Source of the DNA: Ammoniphilus oxalaticus
GTDB lineage: Bacteria; Bacillota; Bacilli; Aneurinibacillales; RAOX-1
DNA: 64,000 nt
Assembly (NCBI RefSeq): GCF_003609605.1
Contig: NZ_MCHY01000008.1
Span: 248,001 to 312,000, forward strand
Reading direction: 5' to 3'
Part shown: positions 9,137 through 18,077 of the stretch, piece after piece
How positions within the stretch are numbered: the first letter of the stretch is position 1
How the letters are laid out: each line of letters opens with the position of its first letter
Position numbers and translations under genes: made by a program
The notes under the pieces: model-generated
What the model was told of the DNA's origin: nothing
Databases searched by the model: none
The model's input: only the letters and a program-made list of their open reading frames with translations

Positions 9137-10243
9137 ATGAGTAAACGGGATTATTATGATGTCCTTGGCTTGGATCGAAGCTCATCGGAAGATGAGATTA
9201 AAAAAGCGTATCGAAAATTGGCGCGAAAGTATCATCCTGATGTTAATAAGGCGGACGATGCTGAAGATAAATTTAAAGAAGTTAAGGAAGCTTATGATGT
9301 GTTAAGCGACGCCGAAAAGCGAACGATGTACGATCAATATGGACATGCGGCAACGGATCAGCAAGGTGGGTTTGGAGCTCAAGACTTCGGCGGGTTTGGG
9401 GATATCTTTGATATGTTCTTCGGTGGCGGTCGGAGAAATCCGAATGCTCCGCAGCAAGGCTCAGATCTTCAATATACACTTCCCTTAGAGTTTAAAGAAG
9501 CCATTTTTGGACTAGAAAAAGAAATAGAGATACCGAAAGATTTGGAATGCGATTTGTGTCACGGTTCAGGGGCTCAACCGGGCACTGAAGTGGACACGTG
9601 TCAAACTTGTCGCGGCAGCGGACAACAGGAGCAAGTCGCTAATACACCTTTCGGTCGGGTTGTTAACCGTCGAACGTGCTCATCTTGCGGTGGAAAAGGA
9701 ACGCTAATTAAAGTAAAATGCTCAGAGTGCCGCGGAATTGGAACGGTGCGTAAACGTCGAAAGATTCACTTAAGCATTCCTGCGGGCGTCGACGAAGGAG
9801 CTCAATTAAGGGTGCCTGGCGAGGGAGAACCGGGGGTGAATGGAGGTCCTCCGGGAGATCTTTATGTAGTGATGCGCGTTAAACAGGACGACTTCTTTGA
9901 ACGGGATGGAAATCATATTTACTGCGAAATTCCTATTAGTTTTGCTCAAGCGGCATTAGGGGACGAAATTGAAGTTCCGACAGTGGATGAACGAGTGAAA
10001 TTAAAGATTCCAGCCGGTACACAGACCGGAACGTTATTTCGTATTCGCGGAAAAGGAGTGCCTTATTTAAGAAGAAGCGGGCGTGGCGACCAACTTGTTC
10101 GAGTTGCCGTTGTTACACCAACAAAGTTGACAGAGAAACAAAAAGAATTGCTGCGGGAATTTGGTGAAATTTCCGGACTGAAAGCCTCAGAGGAGGAATC
10201 ATCTATTTTTGGGAAAATGAAACGAGCTTTTCGAGGCGACTGA
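9137..10243 (+). CDS. dnaJ: Chaperone protein DnaJ (Hsp40)
   Basis: Co-chaperone that delivers clients to DnaK and stimulates its ATPase. The J domain (residues 1-70) carries YHPDVN, followed by a Gly/Phe-rich region (about 75-105). Four zinc-binding CxxCxGxG repeats are [24 protein letters not shown] and CSECRGIG, then the C-terminal substrate domain. ATG 9137 (368 residues) is preferred over GTG 9128, because GGGAGTG lies 6 nt before the ATG and the product then begins [12 protein letters not shown]. Confidence 0.97.
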   Translation: MSKRDYYDVLGLDRSSSEDEIKKAYRKLARKYHPDVNKADDAEDKFKEVKEAYDVLSDAEKRTMYDQYGHAATDQQGGFGAQDFGGFGDIFDMFFGGGRRNPNAPQQGSDLQYTLPLEFKEAIFGLEKEIEIPKDLECDLCHGSGAQPGTEVDTCQTCRGSGQQEQVANTPFGRVVNRRTCSSCGGKGTLIKVKCSECRGIGTVRKRRKIHLSIPAGVDEGAQLRVPGEGEPGVNGGPPGDLYVVMRVKQDDFFERDGNHIYCEIPISFAQAALGDEIEVPTVDERVKLKIPAGTQTGTLFRIRGKGVPYLRRSGRGDQLVRVAVVTPTKLTEKQKELLREFGEISGLKASEEESSIFGKMKRAFRGD

Positions 10244-10276
10244 AAGGTAGTAAATCCTGCGGAGGGGTGACAGGCA

Positions 10277-11212
10277 ATGAAGTGGTCAGAAATTAGTGTG
10301 CATACAACGCAAGAAGCGGTGGAAGCCGTTTCGAATATATTACATGAAACAGGAGCTAGCGGTGTAGTGATTGAGGATCCCGAAATGTTAGCGCGTGAAT
10401 GGGATGTTTCACTGGGCGAGATTTATGAGCTAGCGGCTGAAGATTACCCAACTGAAGGTGTCATCGTCAAAGCTTATCTACCTGTAGATGGTGATCTAAC
10501 AAAGATTATCGAAGATATTCAATTATCGATTGATAACCTTGTCCAATTTGACATTCCGATTGGGAAAGGTGAAATTACACATTCTGAGGTAGACGATGAG
10601 GATTGGGAAACGGCCTGGAAAAAATATTATAAACCCATTCAAATATCCGAACGGATTACGATCCGACCGACCTGGGAACAGTATACACCGAAGGAACAAG
10701 ATGAACTTGTGATTGAACTAGACCCTGGCATGGCCTTCGGCACGGGCACGCATCCAACGACCGCGCTTTGTATTCGTTCGTTGGAAAATCATGTTACCCC
10801 TGGCGCCGGTGTGATCGATGTCGGCAGCGGTTCCGGTATTTTGAGTATTGCCGCCGCAAAGTTGGGAGCAAGTTCAGTTCTGGCCATGGATTTGGATGAA
10901 ATTGCTGTAAAATCCACAAAAATGAATGTTGAACTCAATCAATTATCGGATAAAATTAGCGCTAAACAAAATAATTTATTAGAAGGAATCACGGAGCCAG
11001 TTGACCTGATTATTTCTAATATCCTTGCTGAAATTATCGTTCGCTTTGTCGAAGATGCCTATCGTTTGCTCGTCGTGGGCGGAGCTTTTATCTGTTCAGG
11101 GATTATTGCTGAAAAAGAGGAAGAAGTTAAGTCCGCTTTAAAAGAAGTTGGATTTACCATTGTCGATTGCGCAAGATTGGATGGATGGGTTTCAATTGTC
11201 TCTAAAAAGTAA
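10277..11212 (+). CDS. prmA: Ribosomal protein L11 methyltransferase
   Basis: SAM-dependent enzyme that trimethylates ribosomal protein L11. The 311 residues match the family. An N-terminal L11-recognition domain is followed by the Rossmann methyltransferase fold with [14 protein letters not shown] (about 153), [20 protein letters not shown] (about 178) and the ISNILAEII motif (about 247), which corresponds to the NPPY-like catalytic loop. It starts at ATG 10277 after GGAGGGGTGA. The dnaJ-prmA-rsmE-mtaB order is the Bacillus yqeTUV arrangement. Confidence 0.96.
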   Translation: MKWSEISVHTTQEAVEAVSNILHETGASGVVIEDPEMLAREWDVSLGEIYELAAEDYPTEGVIVKAYLPVDGDLTKIIEDIQLSIDNLVQFDIPIGKGEITHSEVDDEDWETAWKKYYKPIQISERITIRPTWEQYTPKEQDELVIELDPGMAFGTGTHPTTALCIRSLENHVTPGAGVIDVGSGSGILSIAAAKLGASSVLAMDLDEIAVKSTKMNVELNQLSDKISAKQNNLLEGITEPVDLIISNILAEIIVRFVEDAYRLLVVGGAFICSGIIAEKEEEVKSALKEVGFTIVDCARLDGWVSIVSKK

Positions 11213-11232
11213 TCAAATGGGGTCGGTAATAG

Positions 11233-11985
11233 ATGCAAAGATATTTTGTTGATGATAGTTCAATCGACAGCGGTCAGTCAGAAGTTCGAATCACAGGAGA
11301 TGACGTTTCGCATATATCCAAGGTCATGAGATCTTCAGCTGGCGATCATTTGATTTGTTGCAATTCGCAAGGCGCCTGTTTCTTAGTTGAAGTAAAGCAA
11401 ATAGAAAAGGAACAGGTCGTTTGCGAGATTGTTGAGGAGCTAGCGGAAGAGCGAGAACTTCCGATTTCAGTTTGGATCGCCCAAAGTTTGCCTAAGGGAG
11501 ATAAGATGGAATGGGTTATTCAAAAAGGAACAGAATTGGGCGCTGTCCAATTCATTCCCTTTAGCTCCTCTCGAACGATCGTGCAATGGGACCAAAAAAA
11601 AGAACAACGGCGGATTGGGCGGTGGATGAAAATTGCTAAGGAGGCGGCTGAACAGTCCCATCGGAAGCGATTGCCAAAGGTAGAAGCGGCGCATTCTTGG
11701 AAGCAAGCGTTGGGTCTGGCTAAGCAAGTTGATCTTGCTTTACTTGCTTACGAAAATGAACAGACAACTTCACTATATGAAAAAATCTTAACACTCCCCG
11801 CAGGGAAAACCGTGTTGCTTATGATTGGACCCGAAGGCGGCTTTTCGGATCAAGAAGTGGAAGAAGCGATTGCCAACGGCTTTCAAACGATTAGCCTTGG
11901 CAAACGAATTTTGCGAACAGAAACAGCGGCGTTAGTTGGACTTGCCTATTTATCTTTTTATTATGAACAAATGCAAACCAGTTAG
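11233..11985 (+). CDS. rsmE: 16S rRNA (uracil-1498-N3)-methyltransferase RsmE
   Basis: SPOUT-class enzyme that methylates U1498 of 16S rRNA. The product has 250 residues: an N-terminal PUA-like part (MQRYFVDDSSIDSG, TGDDVSHISKVMR) and a C-terminal trefoil-knot domain with IQKGTELGAVQFIPF, MIGPEGGFSDQEVEEA and SLGKRILRTETAALVGLAYL. These are the classic RsmE (YqeU) signatures. It lies 20 bp after prmA, and mtaB begins 25 bp later. Confidence 0.96.
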   Translation: MQRYFVDDSSIDSGQSEVRITGDDVSHISKVMRSSAGDHLICCNSQGACFLVEVKQIEKEQVVCEIVEELAEERELPISVWIAQSLPKGDKMEWVIQKGTELGAVQFIPFSSSRTIVQWDQKKEQRRIGRWMKIAKEAAEQSHRKRLPKVEAAHSWKQALGLAKQVDLALLAYENEQTTSLYEKILTLPAGKTVLLMIGPEGGFSDQEVEEAIANGFQTISLGKRILRTETAALVGLAYLSFYYEQMQTS

Positions 11986-12010
11986 TACAAAGGAAAGGAG
12001 GTTACGCGCA

Positions 12011-13348
12011 ATGTCAACAGTTGCTTTTCACACGTTAGGGTGTAAAGTGAACCAATATGAAACGGAAGCGATCTGGCAAATCTTTAAAACAGCGGGCTAT
12101 GAACAAGTCTCCTTTGAAGGGCCAGCGGATGTTTATGTCATCAATACTTGCACAGTAACGAATACGGGTGATAAAAAAAGCAGGCAAGTGATGCGCAGAG
12201 CGATCCGTAGAAATCCGGATGGAATTGTTGTTGTAACGGGTTGTTATGCTCAAACCGCTCCAGGCGAAGTCGCCAACATTCCAGGCGTCGATATTGTGCT
12301 AGGCACACAGGGACGCGAAGATTTAATGGAGCTCATTGAACAATATAGAAAAACGCGTGAGCCGATAAATGCTGTAAAAAACATTATGAAAACGCGTGTG
12401 TTTGAAGAGTTAGATGTGCCTGATTTTAGTGACCGAACAAGGGCGTCACTGAAGATCCAAGAAGGATGTAACAATTTCTGCACATTCTGTATTATTCCAT
12501 GGGCGCGCGGGCTGATGAGAAGTCGAGAACCAGAAAATGTGATCGAGCAAGCTGAAAAATTGGTGGCGGCGGGCTATCAAGAAATCGTATTGACGGGGAT
12601 TCACACGGGCGGTTATGGTGAAGATCTAGAGGATTACAGTCTAGCTCAGCTGCTTATAGATCTGGGCAAGGTTAAAGGGCTTAGTCGTGTGCGAATTAGT
12701 TCAATCGAAGCGAGTCAGATCACAGACGATGTGCTAGCTGCTCTTAATTCATCGGAAAAAATGTGTCGTCACCTTCATATTCCGTTACAAGCTGGCAGTG
12801 ACCCTGTATTACGTCGGATGAGAAGAAAATATACAACGGATGAATATCGAACAAAACTAGCTCAAATACGAGAAATCATGCCTGGTGTTGCGATTACGAC
12901 CGATGTCATTGTAGGGTTCCCAGGGGAAACGGATGAACTGTTTGAAGAAGGATATCGTTTTATTGAAGAAATGCAATTTTCGGAAATGCATGTATTCCCT
13001 TATTCAAAGCGGACAGGCACACCGGCGGCGAATTTTACGGACCAAGTGGACGAAGCTGTAAAGAACGATCGAGTCCACCGTTTGATTCACCTATCTAACC
13101 AATTTTCCTTGGAGTACGCTCATCAATTTGTCGGACAAATACTGGATGTGATCCCGGAAAGCCCGTTTCAATCAGAGTCAGAACAGACGAATTTAATTTA
13201 CGGGTATTCTGATAATTATCTACGTGTTTTATTTGAAGGTTCTACGGACCTGATCGGAAAGCTATGTCGGATTCGAATCGATGAACCTGGAGTTGAGTAT
13301 TGTAAAGGGACGTTCGTCAGAACATTAGATCCCGCTATCATCGTGTAA
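12011..13348 (+). CDS. mtaB: tRNA t6A37 methylthiotransferase MtaB
   Basis: Radical SAM methylthiotransferase that converts t6A37 to ms2t6A in ANN-decoding tRNAs. The N-terminal UPF0004 domain holds cysteines in TLGCKVNQYE, NTCTVT and VVTGCYAQ. The radical SAM cluster is CNNFCTFCIIPWARG (about residues 155-169), and a C-terminal TRAM domain follows. ATG 12011 (445 residues) is chosen because AAGGAGG is 9 nt upstream; the open frame extends back into rsmE but without such a signal. The product starts MSTVAFHTLGC. Confidence 0.96.
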   Translation: MSTVAFHTLGCKVNQYETEAIWQIFKTAGYEQVSFEGPADVYVINTCTVTNTGDKKSRQVMRRAIRRNPDGIVVVTGCYAQTAPGEVANIPGVDIVLGTQGREDLMELIEQYRKTREPINAVKNIMKTRVFEELDVPDFSDRTRASLKIQEGCNNFCTFCIIPWARGLMRSREPENVIEQAEKLVAAGYQEIVLTGIHTGGYGEDLEDYSLAQLLIDLGKVKGLSRVRISSIEASQITDDVLAALNSSEKMCRHLHIPLQAGSDPVLRRMRRKYTTDEYRTKLAQIREIMPGVAITTDVIVGFPGETDELFEEGYRFIEEMQFSEMHVFPYSKRTGTPAANFTDQVDEAVKNDRVHRLIHLSNQFSLEYAHQFVGQILDVIPESPFQSESEQTNLIYGYSDNYLRVLFEGSTDLIGKLCRIRIDEPGVEYCKGTFVRTLDPAIIV

Positions 13349-13368
13349 TGATTTGCGGCGGGGACATT

Positions 13369-13418
13369 AGTAGGGTATCTTTCTTTGCGTAAAGGAGGGA
13401 GCGCCCTACTTTTATTTT
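13369..13418 (+). terminator. Possible terminator/attenuator after mtaB
   Basis: AGTAGGG (13369-13375) can pair with CCCTACT (13404-13410), followed by TTTATTTT. The loop is long, so this is tentative. Confidence 0.35.
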
Positions 13419-13437
13419 AAAAAGGAGGACCCTGAAT

Positions 13438-14523
13438 ATGAAGGAGATTGCAGCGGGAGGAGTCGTTTACCGCAAGGTGTCGGGCGGGATCGAGGTGTTA
13501 ATGATTGAAGACCGTTATGGGAACATATCCTTGCCTAAAGGAAAGCGCGAACCGGGAGAAATGTTGCAACAAACCGCATTGAGAGAGATCCGAGAGGAAA
13601 CGGGAATCAACGGAAAAATTGTACAACCGCTTGATGTCATTTATTATCAATACGATCATTCTGAGCATGGAAAAATCGAGAAAGAGGCGCATTATTATTT
13701 AGTGGAGGCTCTGTCAGGAACGCTTGCCGCTCAGTTGGAGGAAATTAGGCAAGTTAACTGGATGTCGGCGGCAGACGCCTGGTCGCAACAGTTAGAGCGT
13801 GGTTATGACAATAATCGGCGCGTATTAGAAAAGGCATTTACTTTCCTACAAGTCGCTCAGCTTCATCATTACATAGACCATACGTTGTTGAAGGCGGATG
13901 CGACACAGTCGGATATTAAACTATTGTGCGATGAAGCGAGGAAATATCGTTTTGCGGCTGTCTGTGTTCACCCCTATTGGGTCGCATTTTGCGCGGAGCA
14001 ATTATCCGACACAAACATCAACGTGGCGACAGTGATTGGTTTCCCGCTAGGAGCGACAACGATGGAAGTAAAGGCGTTTGAAACGAAGCAAGCCATTGAG
14101 CGGGGTGCGGCAGAAATTGATATGGTCATTAATCTGGGCGCTTTGAAATCAGGCGATTATGATCAAGTAAAAAAGGATATTCAAGCCGTCGTTGAGGCTG
14201 CGGAACAAAAAGCAATCGTCAAGGTTATCTTAGAAACAGGGTTGTTGTCGGAAACGGAATTAAAGCAAGCGTGTCAATTGGCCGCGCGAGCGGGAGCGGA
14301 TCTTGTAAAAACATCGACGGGTTTTGGGACCGGGGGCGCGACATTGAGCGCTGTTCGTCTGATGAAAGAGACCGTTGGCGCGAAGATCGGCGTAAAAGCA
14401 TCAGGCGGAATCCGCGACTATGAAACAGCAGCGGCGATGATAGCGGCGGGAGCGACGAGGATTGGAACAAGCGCGGGAGTTACAATCGTGACAGGCGGAC
14501 AAGGTAATCAATCCGACTATTAA
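13438..14523 (+). CDS. Fused Nudix hydrolase - deoxyribose-phosphate aldolase
   Basis: A single 361-residue frame joins two enzymes. Residues 1-135 are a Nudix domain with the full box G35-x5-E41-x7-REIREETGI (ending at 57). Residues from about 141 ([14 protein letters not shown]) to the end form a DeoC/DERA aldolase. It has the expected Schiff-base lysine in [12 protein letters not shown] and the second catalytic lysine in [12 protein letters not shown] splits deoxyribose 5-phosphate to acetaldehyde and glyceraldehyde 3-phosphate in deoxynucleoside salvage. The Nudix part probably hydrolyses a nucleoside diphosphate derivative; its substrate cannot be told. There is no stop or internal start with a ribosome site at the joint. 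It starts at ATG 13438 after AAGGAGGA. Confidence 0.88.
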   Translation: MKEIAAGGVVYRKVSGGIEVLMIEDRYGNISLPKGKREPGEMLQQTALREIREETGINGKIVQPLDVIYYQYDHSEHGKIEKEAHYYLVEALSGTLAAQLEEIRQVNWMSAADAWSQQLERGYDNNRRVLEKAFTFLQVAQLHHYIDHTLLKADATQSDIKLLCDEARKYRFAAVCVHPYWVAFCAEQLSDTNINVATVIGFPLGATTMEVKAFETKQAIERGAAEIDMVINLGALKSGDYDQVKKDIQAVVEAAEQKAIVKVILETGLLSETELKQACQLAARAGADLVKTSTGFGTGGATLSAVRLMKETVGAKIGVKASGGIRDYETAAAMIAAGATRIGTSAGVTIVTGGQGNQSDY

Positions 14524-14532
14524 ACGGGCAAC

Positions 14533-14561
14533 AGCTGAAGGGAGACCCTTCAGCTTTTTTT
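14533..14561 (+). terminator. Rho-independent terminator after the Nudix-DeoC gene
   Basis: AGCTGAAGGG (14533-14542) pairs perfectly with CCCTTCAGCT (14546-14555), followed by seven T residues. It overlaps the 3' end of the convergent transporter gene. Confidence 0.9.
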
Positions 14562-15482
14562 GTGTGGAATGAGGAACTCAATCAGGCGTCCAAAATGGGT
14601 AGCAAACGGTAAGGCCAAGAGGGAACAAGCGACATTGAAAATTGTTTGAGCATGAGCGACTTGGGCTGGCGGATGACTAGACAAGGTGGTGATAAGCAAA
14701 GCCAGCGCCCCAATTAAGGGGATAAATAGAACGACGCCTAGCGTATTTAAAATAACGTGACACCAGGCAACGCGAATGGATGCCGTATTACCGCCAATCG
14801 AAGCGAGTAGCGCGGTTACACAAGTGCCGATATTACTCCCTAAAATAATAGCAATCGCCATTGACAATGGAATTAAATGATCACCGATAAAGTTCATGGT
14901 AATCGCTGTTGTCGCAGTGCTGCTTTGGATGAGAGCCGTGATGACCGTCCCCACTATGATGCCAATTACACTGTTCTCCGATCCCATTAGAACCAGGTCT
15001 TCAAGTATGCCCATTTTTCTAATCGGTTCCGCGATCATTTGCATTGTGTCCATGCCTAGGAAGATACAACCAAAACCGGCTAGGGCAAGCCCGCTGCAAC
15101 GAAGGATATGCGATGGGAAAAACCATAACAGGGCACCAATTAAGAAGGTTGGTAAGGCGTAATCTGAAATATTTAATGCGATCAATTGCGGGGTGACTGT
15201 TGTCCCGATGTTACTTCCCAAAATAATCCCGATCGTTTGCGGAAAGGTTAATAAACGAGCATTCGTTAGTCCAATCGTGATCACCGTGACTGCGCTGCTG
15301 CTTTGCATCAACATGGTAACGATCGTTCCAGTGAAAAACCCGTGAGTGGGCGTTTTGGTAAAACGGGTTAAAACATTTTTTAATTTATCTCCCGCTAAAT
15401 GATTTAAACCGATTCGCATAAGTTGTAAACCAAATAAAAAAATCGTAAGTCCAACAGCGGCAGGGATGACAATTTCTTTCAT
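14550..15482 (-). CDS. Na/Pi-cotransporter family membrane protein (YqeW-like)
   Basis: Polytopic membrane protein of 310 residues with about eight hydrophobic segments and the two inverted repeats of the Na/Pi cotransporter II family: GxxVTMLMQSSSAVTVITIG, with GSNIGTTVTPQ after it, and TALIQSSTATTAITM, with GSNIGTCVTALLASIG after it. The QSSS/QSST motifs are the substrate/Na site signature. B. subtilis yqeW follows yqeV (mtaB) on its chromosome, so the position also fits. There is no PhoU-like C-terminal domain. Transport of phosphate is inferred from the family only. Confidence 0.85.
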   Translation of the reverse strand: MKEIVIPAAVGLTIFLFGLQLMRIGLNHLAGDKLKNVLTRFTKTPTHGFFTGTIVTMLMQSSSAVTVITIGLTNARLLTFPQTIGIILGSNIGTTVTPQLIALNISDYALPTFLIGALLWFFPSHILRCSGLALAGFGCIFLGMDTMQMIAEPIRKMGILEDLVLMGSENSVIGIIVGTVITALIQSSTATTAITMNFIGDHLIPLSMAIAIILGSNIGTCVTALLASIGGNTASIRVAWCHVILNTLGVVLFIPLIGALALLITTLSSHPPAQVAHAQTIFNVACSLLALPFATHFGRLIEFLIPHKKS

Positions 15483-15556
15483 AGTTCAGCTCCTAAGGGT
15501 CATTCGTTTCGTGAAAAAAGCGCGTTTGTAATAGTTATGTAAAAAGTGAGACAGGC

Positions 15557-16087
15557 ATGACAAGCAAATCAAAATTCGTATGGGGATTAAGCGGTGAGGG
15601 AAACTTAAGCAGTGAGGTGAGCAAATTGAATAAAGGCTTCTTAACGGCGATGTCTACAATCGGTCTCACACAGTTTTTGAAACTTCCGTTTGAATACATG
15701 GAAAACGGAAAATGGGATTTACAATCGGCTTTTAAAATGGGGGGAATGCCAAGCTCTCATTCCGCCGGGGTGACATCTTTAGCGACGTACATCGGTTTAA
15801 AGAAGGGACTTAGCTCTCACGAATTTGCGATTGCTGCGTTGCTTGGATTGGTTGTGATGTATGATGCCGCGGGCGTCCGCTATCATGCGGGGGAAACGGC
15901 GATTGCTGTCAACAAATTAGAGGAAAAGGTGGCCGAGTTATCAGAAAGACATCCTGAAATTTCTTTGAAGCAACAACGAAGAAAGCTGTTAAAAGAAAGA
16001 CTAGGTCATTTACCGTCTGAAGTAGTCGCTGGCGCGATCCTCGGCATGTTGGCAGGAGGGATAAGCTATTTATTAAGCAAAGATTAA
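15557..16087 (+). CDS. Divergent PAP2 family membrane protein (YuiD-like)
   Basis: Small membrane protein of the DUF212/divergent PAP2 family, related to acid phosphatase/vanadium haloperoxidase proteins. It shows GGMPSSHSAGVTSLATYIG, the YDAAGVRYHAGE motif and the LGHLPSEVVAGAILG C-terminal stretch, all family marks. The substrate is unknown. The frame opens at ATG 15557 (176 residues), but the in-frame TTG at 15626, preceded by GTGAGGTGAG, gives a product starting LNKGFLTAMSTIG that matches the usual family length of about 155 residues. I keep the longer form and flag the doubt. Confidence 0.8.
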   Translation: MTSKSKFVWGLSGEGNLSSEVSKLNKGFLTAMSTIGLTQFLKLPFEYMENGKWDLQSAFKMGGMPSSHSAGVTSLATYIGLKKGLSSHEFAIAALLGLVVMYDAAGVRYHAGETAIAVNKLEEKVAELSERHPEISLKQQRRKLLKERLGHLPSEVVAGAILGMLAGGISYLLSKD

Positions 16088-16200
16088 GCGATTAAGCGAG
16101 AATGTCAAAACATGTTCTTTTCCGACAACGCAAACTGACAAAATGTTCCGAATGATTGTGATACGCTGGATTGGCCAAGCAATCATGAGGAGATGAAAGG

Positions 16201-16347
16201 ATGTTAAGTCAAGAGGAACTGAAGGTAAGCCAGATGAAAATGGGGAAGCAGAAGGAAACCTTAACAGAAATTCATCATTGGAAAGCAAAAGTTCAAAGTA
16301 AAAAACCCCCAATTATCCATTTTTTAAGCTGGATTTTTGGAAATTAA
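16201..16347 (+). CDS. Small hypothetical protein, 48 residues
   Basis: A short frame beginning ATG at 16201, 1-4 nt after GAAAGG and about 10 nt after GAGGAG. It encodes a charged N-terminal half (MLSQEELKVSQMKMGKQKE) and a hydrophobic aromatic tail (IIHFLSWIFGN). A perfect terminator follows 10 bp after the stop, which supports a real transcript. I do not recognise the family. The tail could be a membrane anchor or an amphipathic segment. Confidence 0.45.
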   Translation: MLSQEELKVSQMKMGKQKETLTEIHHWKAKVQSKKPPIIHFLSWIFGN

Positions 16348-16357
16348 ATTACTTAAT

Positions 16358-16393
16358 AAAAAGAAGTTGTCCAATTAAGGACAACTTCTTTTT
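16358..16393. terminator. Bidirectional terminator
   Basis: AAAAAGAAGTTGTCC (16358-16372) and GGACAACTTCTTTTT (16379-16393) form a perfect 15-bp stem with a 6-base loop. A runs on the left and T runs on the right let it serve both the small ORF on plus and the DUF378 gene on minus. Confidence 0.92.
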
Positions 16394-16598
16394 ATGTTTG
16401 GACCGCTTTTTCTCTGAAAAGAAGACTAATGCAGTAAAGCCCAGCTAAACCTACCAGTGTATAAACGATTCGGCTTAGCCAACTACTGTCACCTCCGAAT
16501 AGCGCAGCAACTAAATCCCATTGAAAAATCCCAACAAGAAGCCAGTTTAATGCGCCGATAATAACTAAAATAAGAGCCAATCTATCCATATTATTCAC
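16392..16598 (-). CDS. DUF378 family membrane protein
   Basis: 68-residue protein with two membrane segments (about 8-28 and 42-62) and the DUF378 pattern: DRLALILVIIGALNWLLVG, an LFGG turn, then SRIVYTLVGLAGLY. B. subtilis YuzA belongs to this family. The function is unknown. The start follows AGGAGGTGAAT. It overlaps the bidirectional terminator at its stop codon. Confidence 0.85.
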   Translation of the reverse strand: MNNMDRLALILVIIGALNWLLVGIFQWDLVAALFGGDSSWLSRIVYTLVGLAGLYCISLLFREKAVQT

Positions 16599-16653
16599 CT
16601 CCTATGTTTAGAATCTCCTTTTAGCGCTGAAATCATGCCTGTCTTTCAGAAAT

Positions 16654-17019
16654 TTAAGGAAGACGGAGGGGTTGTCCAGATCGAATAGAGTCGGTTGTTA
16701 GTTTATTTAGCTTCTTTATTTCTAGAATGACTTCCTGTGAATTACGCGCGGGGTATTGTTTAAAGGCGATATCCCAAAGTGTGTCGCCTTCTTGAACCGA
16801 ATAAATTTTATTGTTTGCCGTTGCCCATTTTTTCGGAATAAACTTGGTAAGGACAGTAGCGGGTTTGCTTTGAACCTGATGAATGATGATCCAGTGGAAA
16901 ACGCTAAATGTAACGAAGAGAATCGCTAAGACTTTTAAAAGGTTTAAAAAGTGTCCCCATTCTGCTTGATTAAGTTCGTTTCCTCTTCTGTTGCTATTTC
17001 TTGCTCTTGCCATCATCAT
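16654..17019 (-). CDS. LysM-domain membrane-anchored protein
   Basis: 121 residues. The N-terminus is basic, followed by one membrane segment (about 29-48), which places the rest outside. The C-terminal LysM domain (about 71-120) begins KIYSVQEGDTLWDIAFKQYP and ends IRSGQPLRLP; LysM binds peptidoglycan. The topology resembles the division inhibitor YneA, but YneA normally neighbours lexA, which is not here, so I do not assign that role. Three consecutive ATG codons follow AAAGGAGATGA. The first is listed, and the second or third may be used. Confidence 0.75.
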   Translation of the reverse strand: MMMARARNSNRRGNELNQAEWGHFLNLLKVLAILFVTFSVFHWIIIHQVQSKPATVLTKFIPKKWATANNKIYSVQEGDTLWDIAFKQYPARNSQEVILEIKKLNKLTTDSIRSGQPLRLP

Positions 17020-17190
17020 TCATCTCCTTTAGTACAGCCTATGCGCGTCAAAGCAAAACTTGTCCTTTGTTTGTTTTTAATGTGTATAAAACGGCAATAA
17101 AGCGATTCTGGCTTCGACGGCAAAGATCAGTTATAGTGAATGAATAAAGCATCTCCATACCGTTTGGTGGGATGGAAAAGAGGTTGCTCA

Positions 17191-17982
17191 ATGTTATTGA
17201 CGTTCGTGTTGTTTTTAATTGGTTTAACAGGATCTTTTCTGTCGGGAATGCTCGGAATGGGCGGGGCAATTATTAACTTTCCGATGCTGTTATTCATTCC
17301 TCCCTTGATTGGACTTACTTCTTTCACACCGCATGAGGTGTCAGGGATTAGTATGATACAAGTTTTATTCACAACGCTAGCTGGTGTTCTTTCTTATCGC
17401 AACACGACCCTAAGTTCTAGGCGTCTCGTCTTATCGATGGGGATTCCCTGCCTTATTGGAAGTCTGCTGGGGGGGGTGGGGGCGAATATATTTTCTGGTG
17501 AAGGAATTAATCTCGTGTACTTACTACTAGCGATCACCGCCTCGATCCTCATGTTTGTTCCAACTAAAGTGGGGTTAGATGAGGAAGAACTTTCTTTTTC
17601 TTTCTCTAAATGGTTAGCGATCATTCTGTCATTTTTGGTCGGAATTTTTTCTGGTATTGTAGGCGCGGGCGGGGCATTTATTTTAATTCCAATCATGTTG
17701 ACGATCCTTAAAATACCGACAAGAGTTACAATTGCAAGTTCTCTTGCGATCGTTTTTCTGTCCTCGATTGGAGGGGCTATTGGAAAAATAGTTTCGGGGG
17801 ATGTTCTGTTTTGGCCGACATTGACGGTTGTCGTTGCCAGCGTCATTGGAGCTCCGCTTGGAGCCTTCATAAGCAGAAAAATTCCGACTAGACGTTTACG
17901 TTATATGCTCGCTATTCTTATTTTGATCTCTAGCTTTAAGATGGCGATTGATTTTTTTGAGCATTTTTTACGCTTTGGGTAA
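17191..17982 (+). CDS. TauE/SafE family sulfite/anion exporter
   Basis: Polytopic protein of about 263 residues with roughly eight membrane helices and the duplicated TauE/SafE motif: SGMLGMGGAIINFPMLLF in the first half and SGIVGAGGAFILIPIMLTIL in the second. The family exports sulfite or organosulfonates, but the substrate here cannot be inferred. The frame is open from 17140, but ATG 17191 with AAGAGG 7 nt upstream removes a non-hydrophobic extension and starts just before the first helix. Confidence 0.82.
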   Translation: MLLTFVLFLIGLTGSFLSGMLGMGGAIINFPMLLFIPPLIGLTSFTPHEVSGISMIQVLFTTLAGVLSYRNTTLSSRRLVLSMGIPCLIGSLLGGVGANIFSGEGINLVYLLLAITASILMFVPTKVGLDEEELSFSFSKWLAIILSFLVGIFSGIVGAGGAFILIPIMLTILKIPTRVTIASSLAIVFLSSIGGAIGKIVSGDVLFWPTLTVVVASVIGAPLGAFISRKIPTRRLRYMLAILILISSFKMAIDFFEHFLRFG

Positions 17983-18077
17983 TAATGCGCTCGATTTCCT
18001 GATAAAATTGAGTTGAATAAGGAAATATCGGAAATAAGCGCATTTGCAGTAGCTAAAGAGAGAGGAGAAACATCCGT

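Noticed and set aside
17394-17870. 158-residue minus-strand frame opposite the TauE gene
   Set aside because: Antisense shadow of a membrane protein gene; composition reflects the opposite strand.
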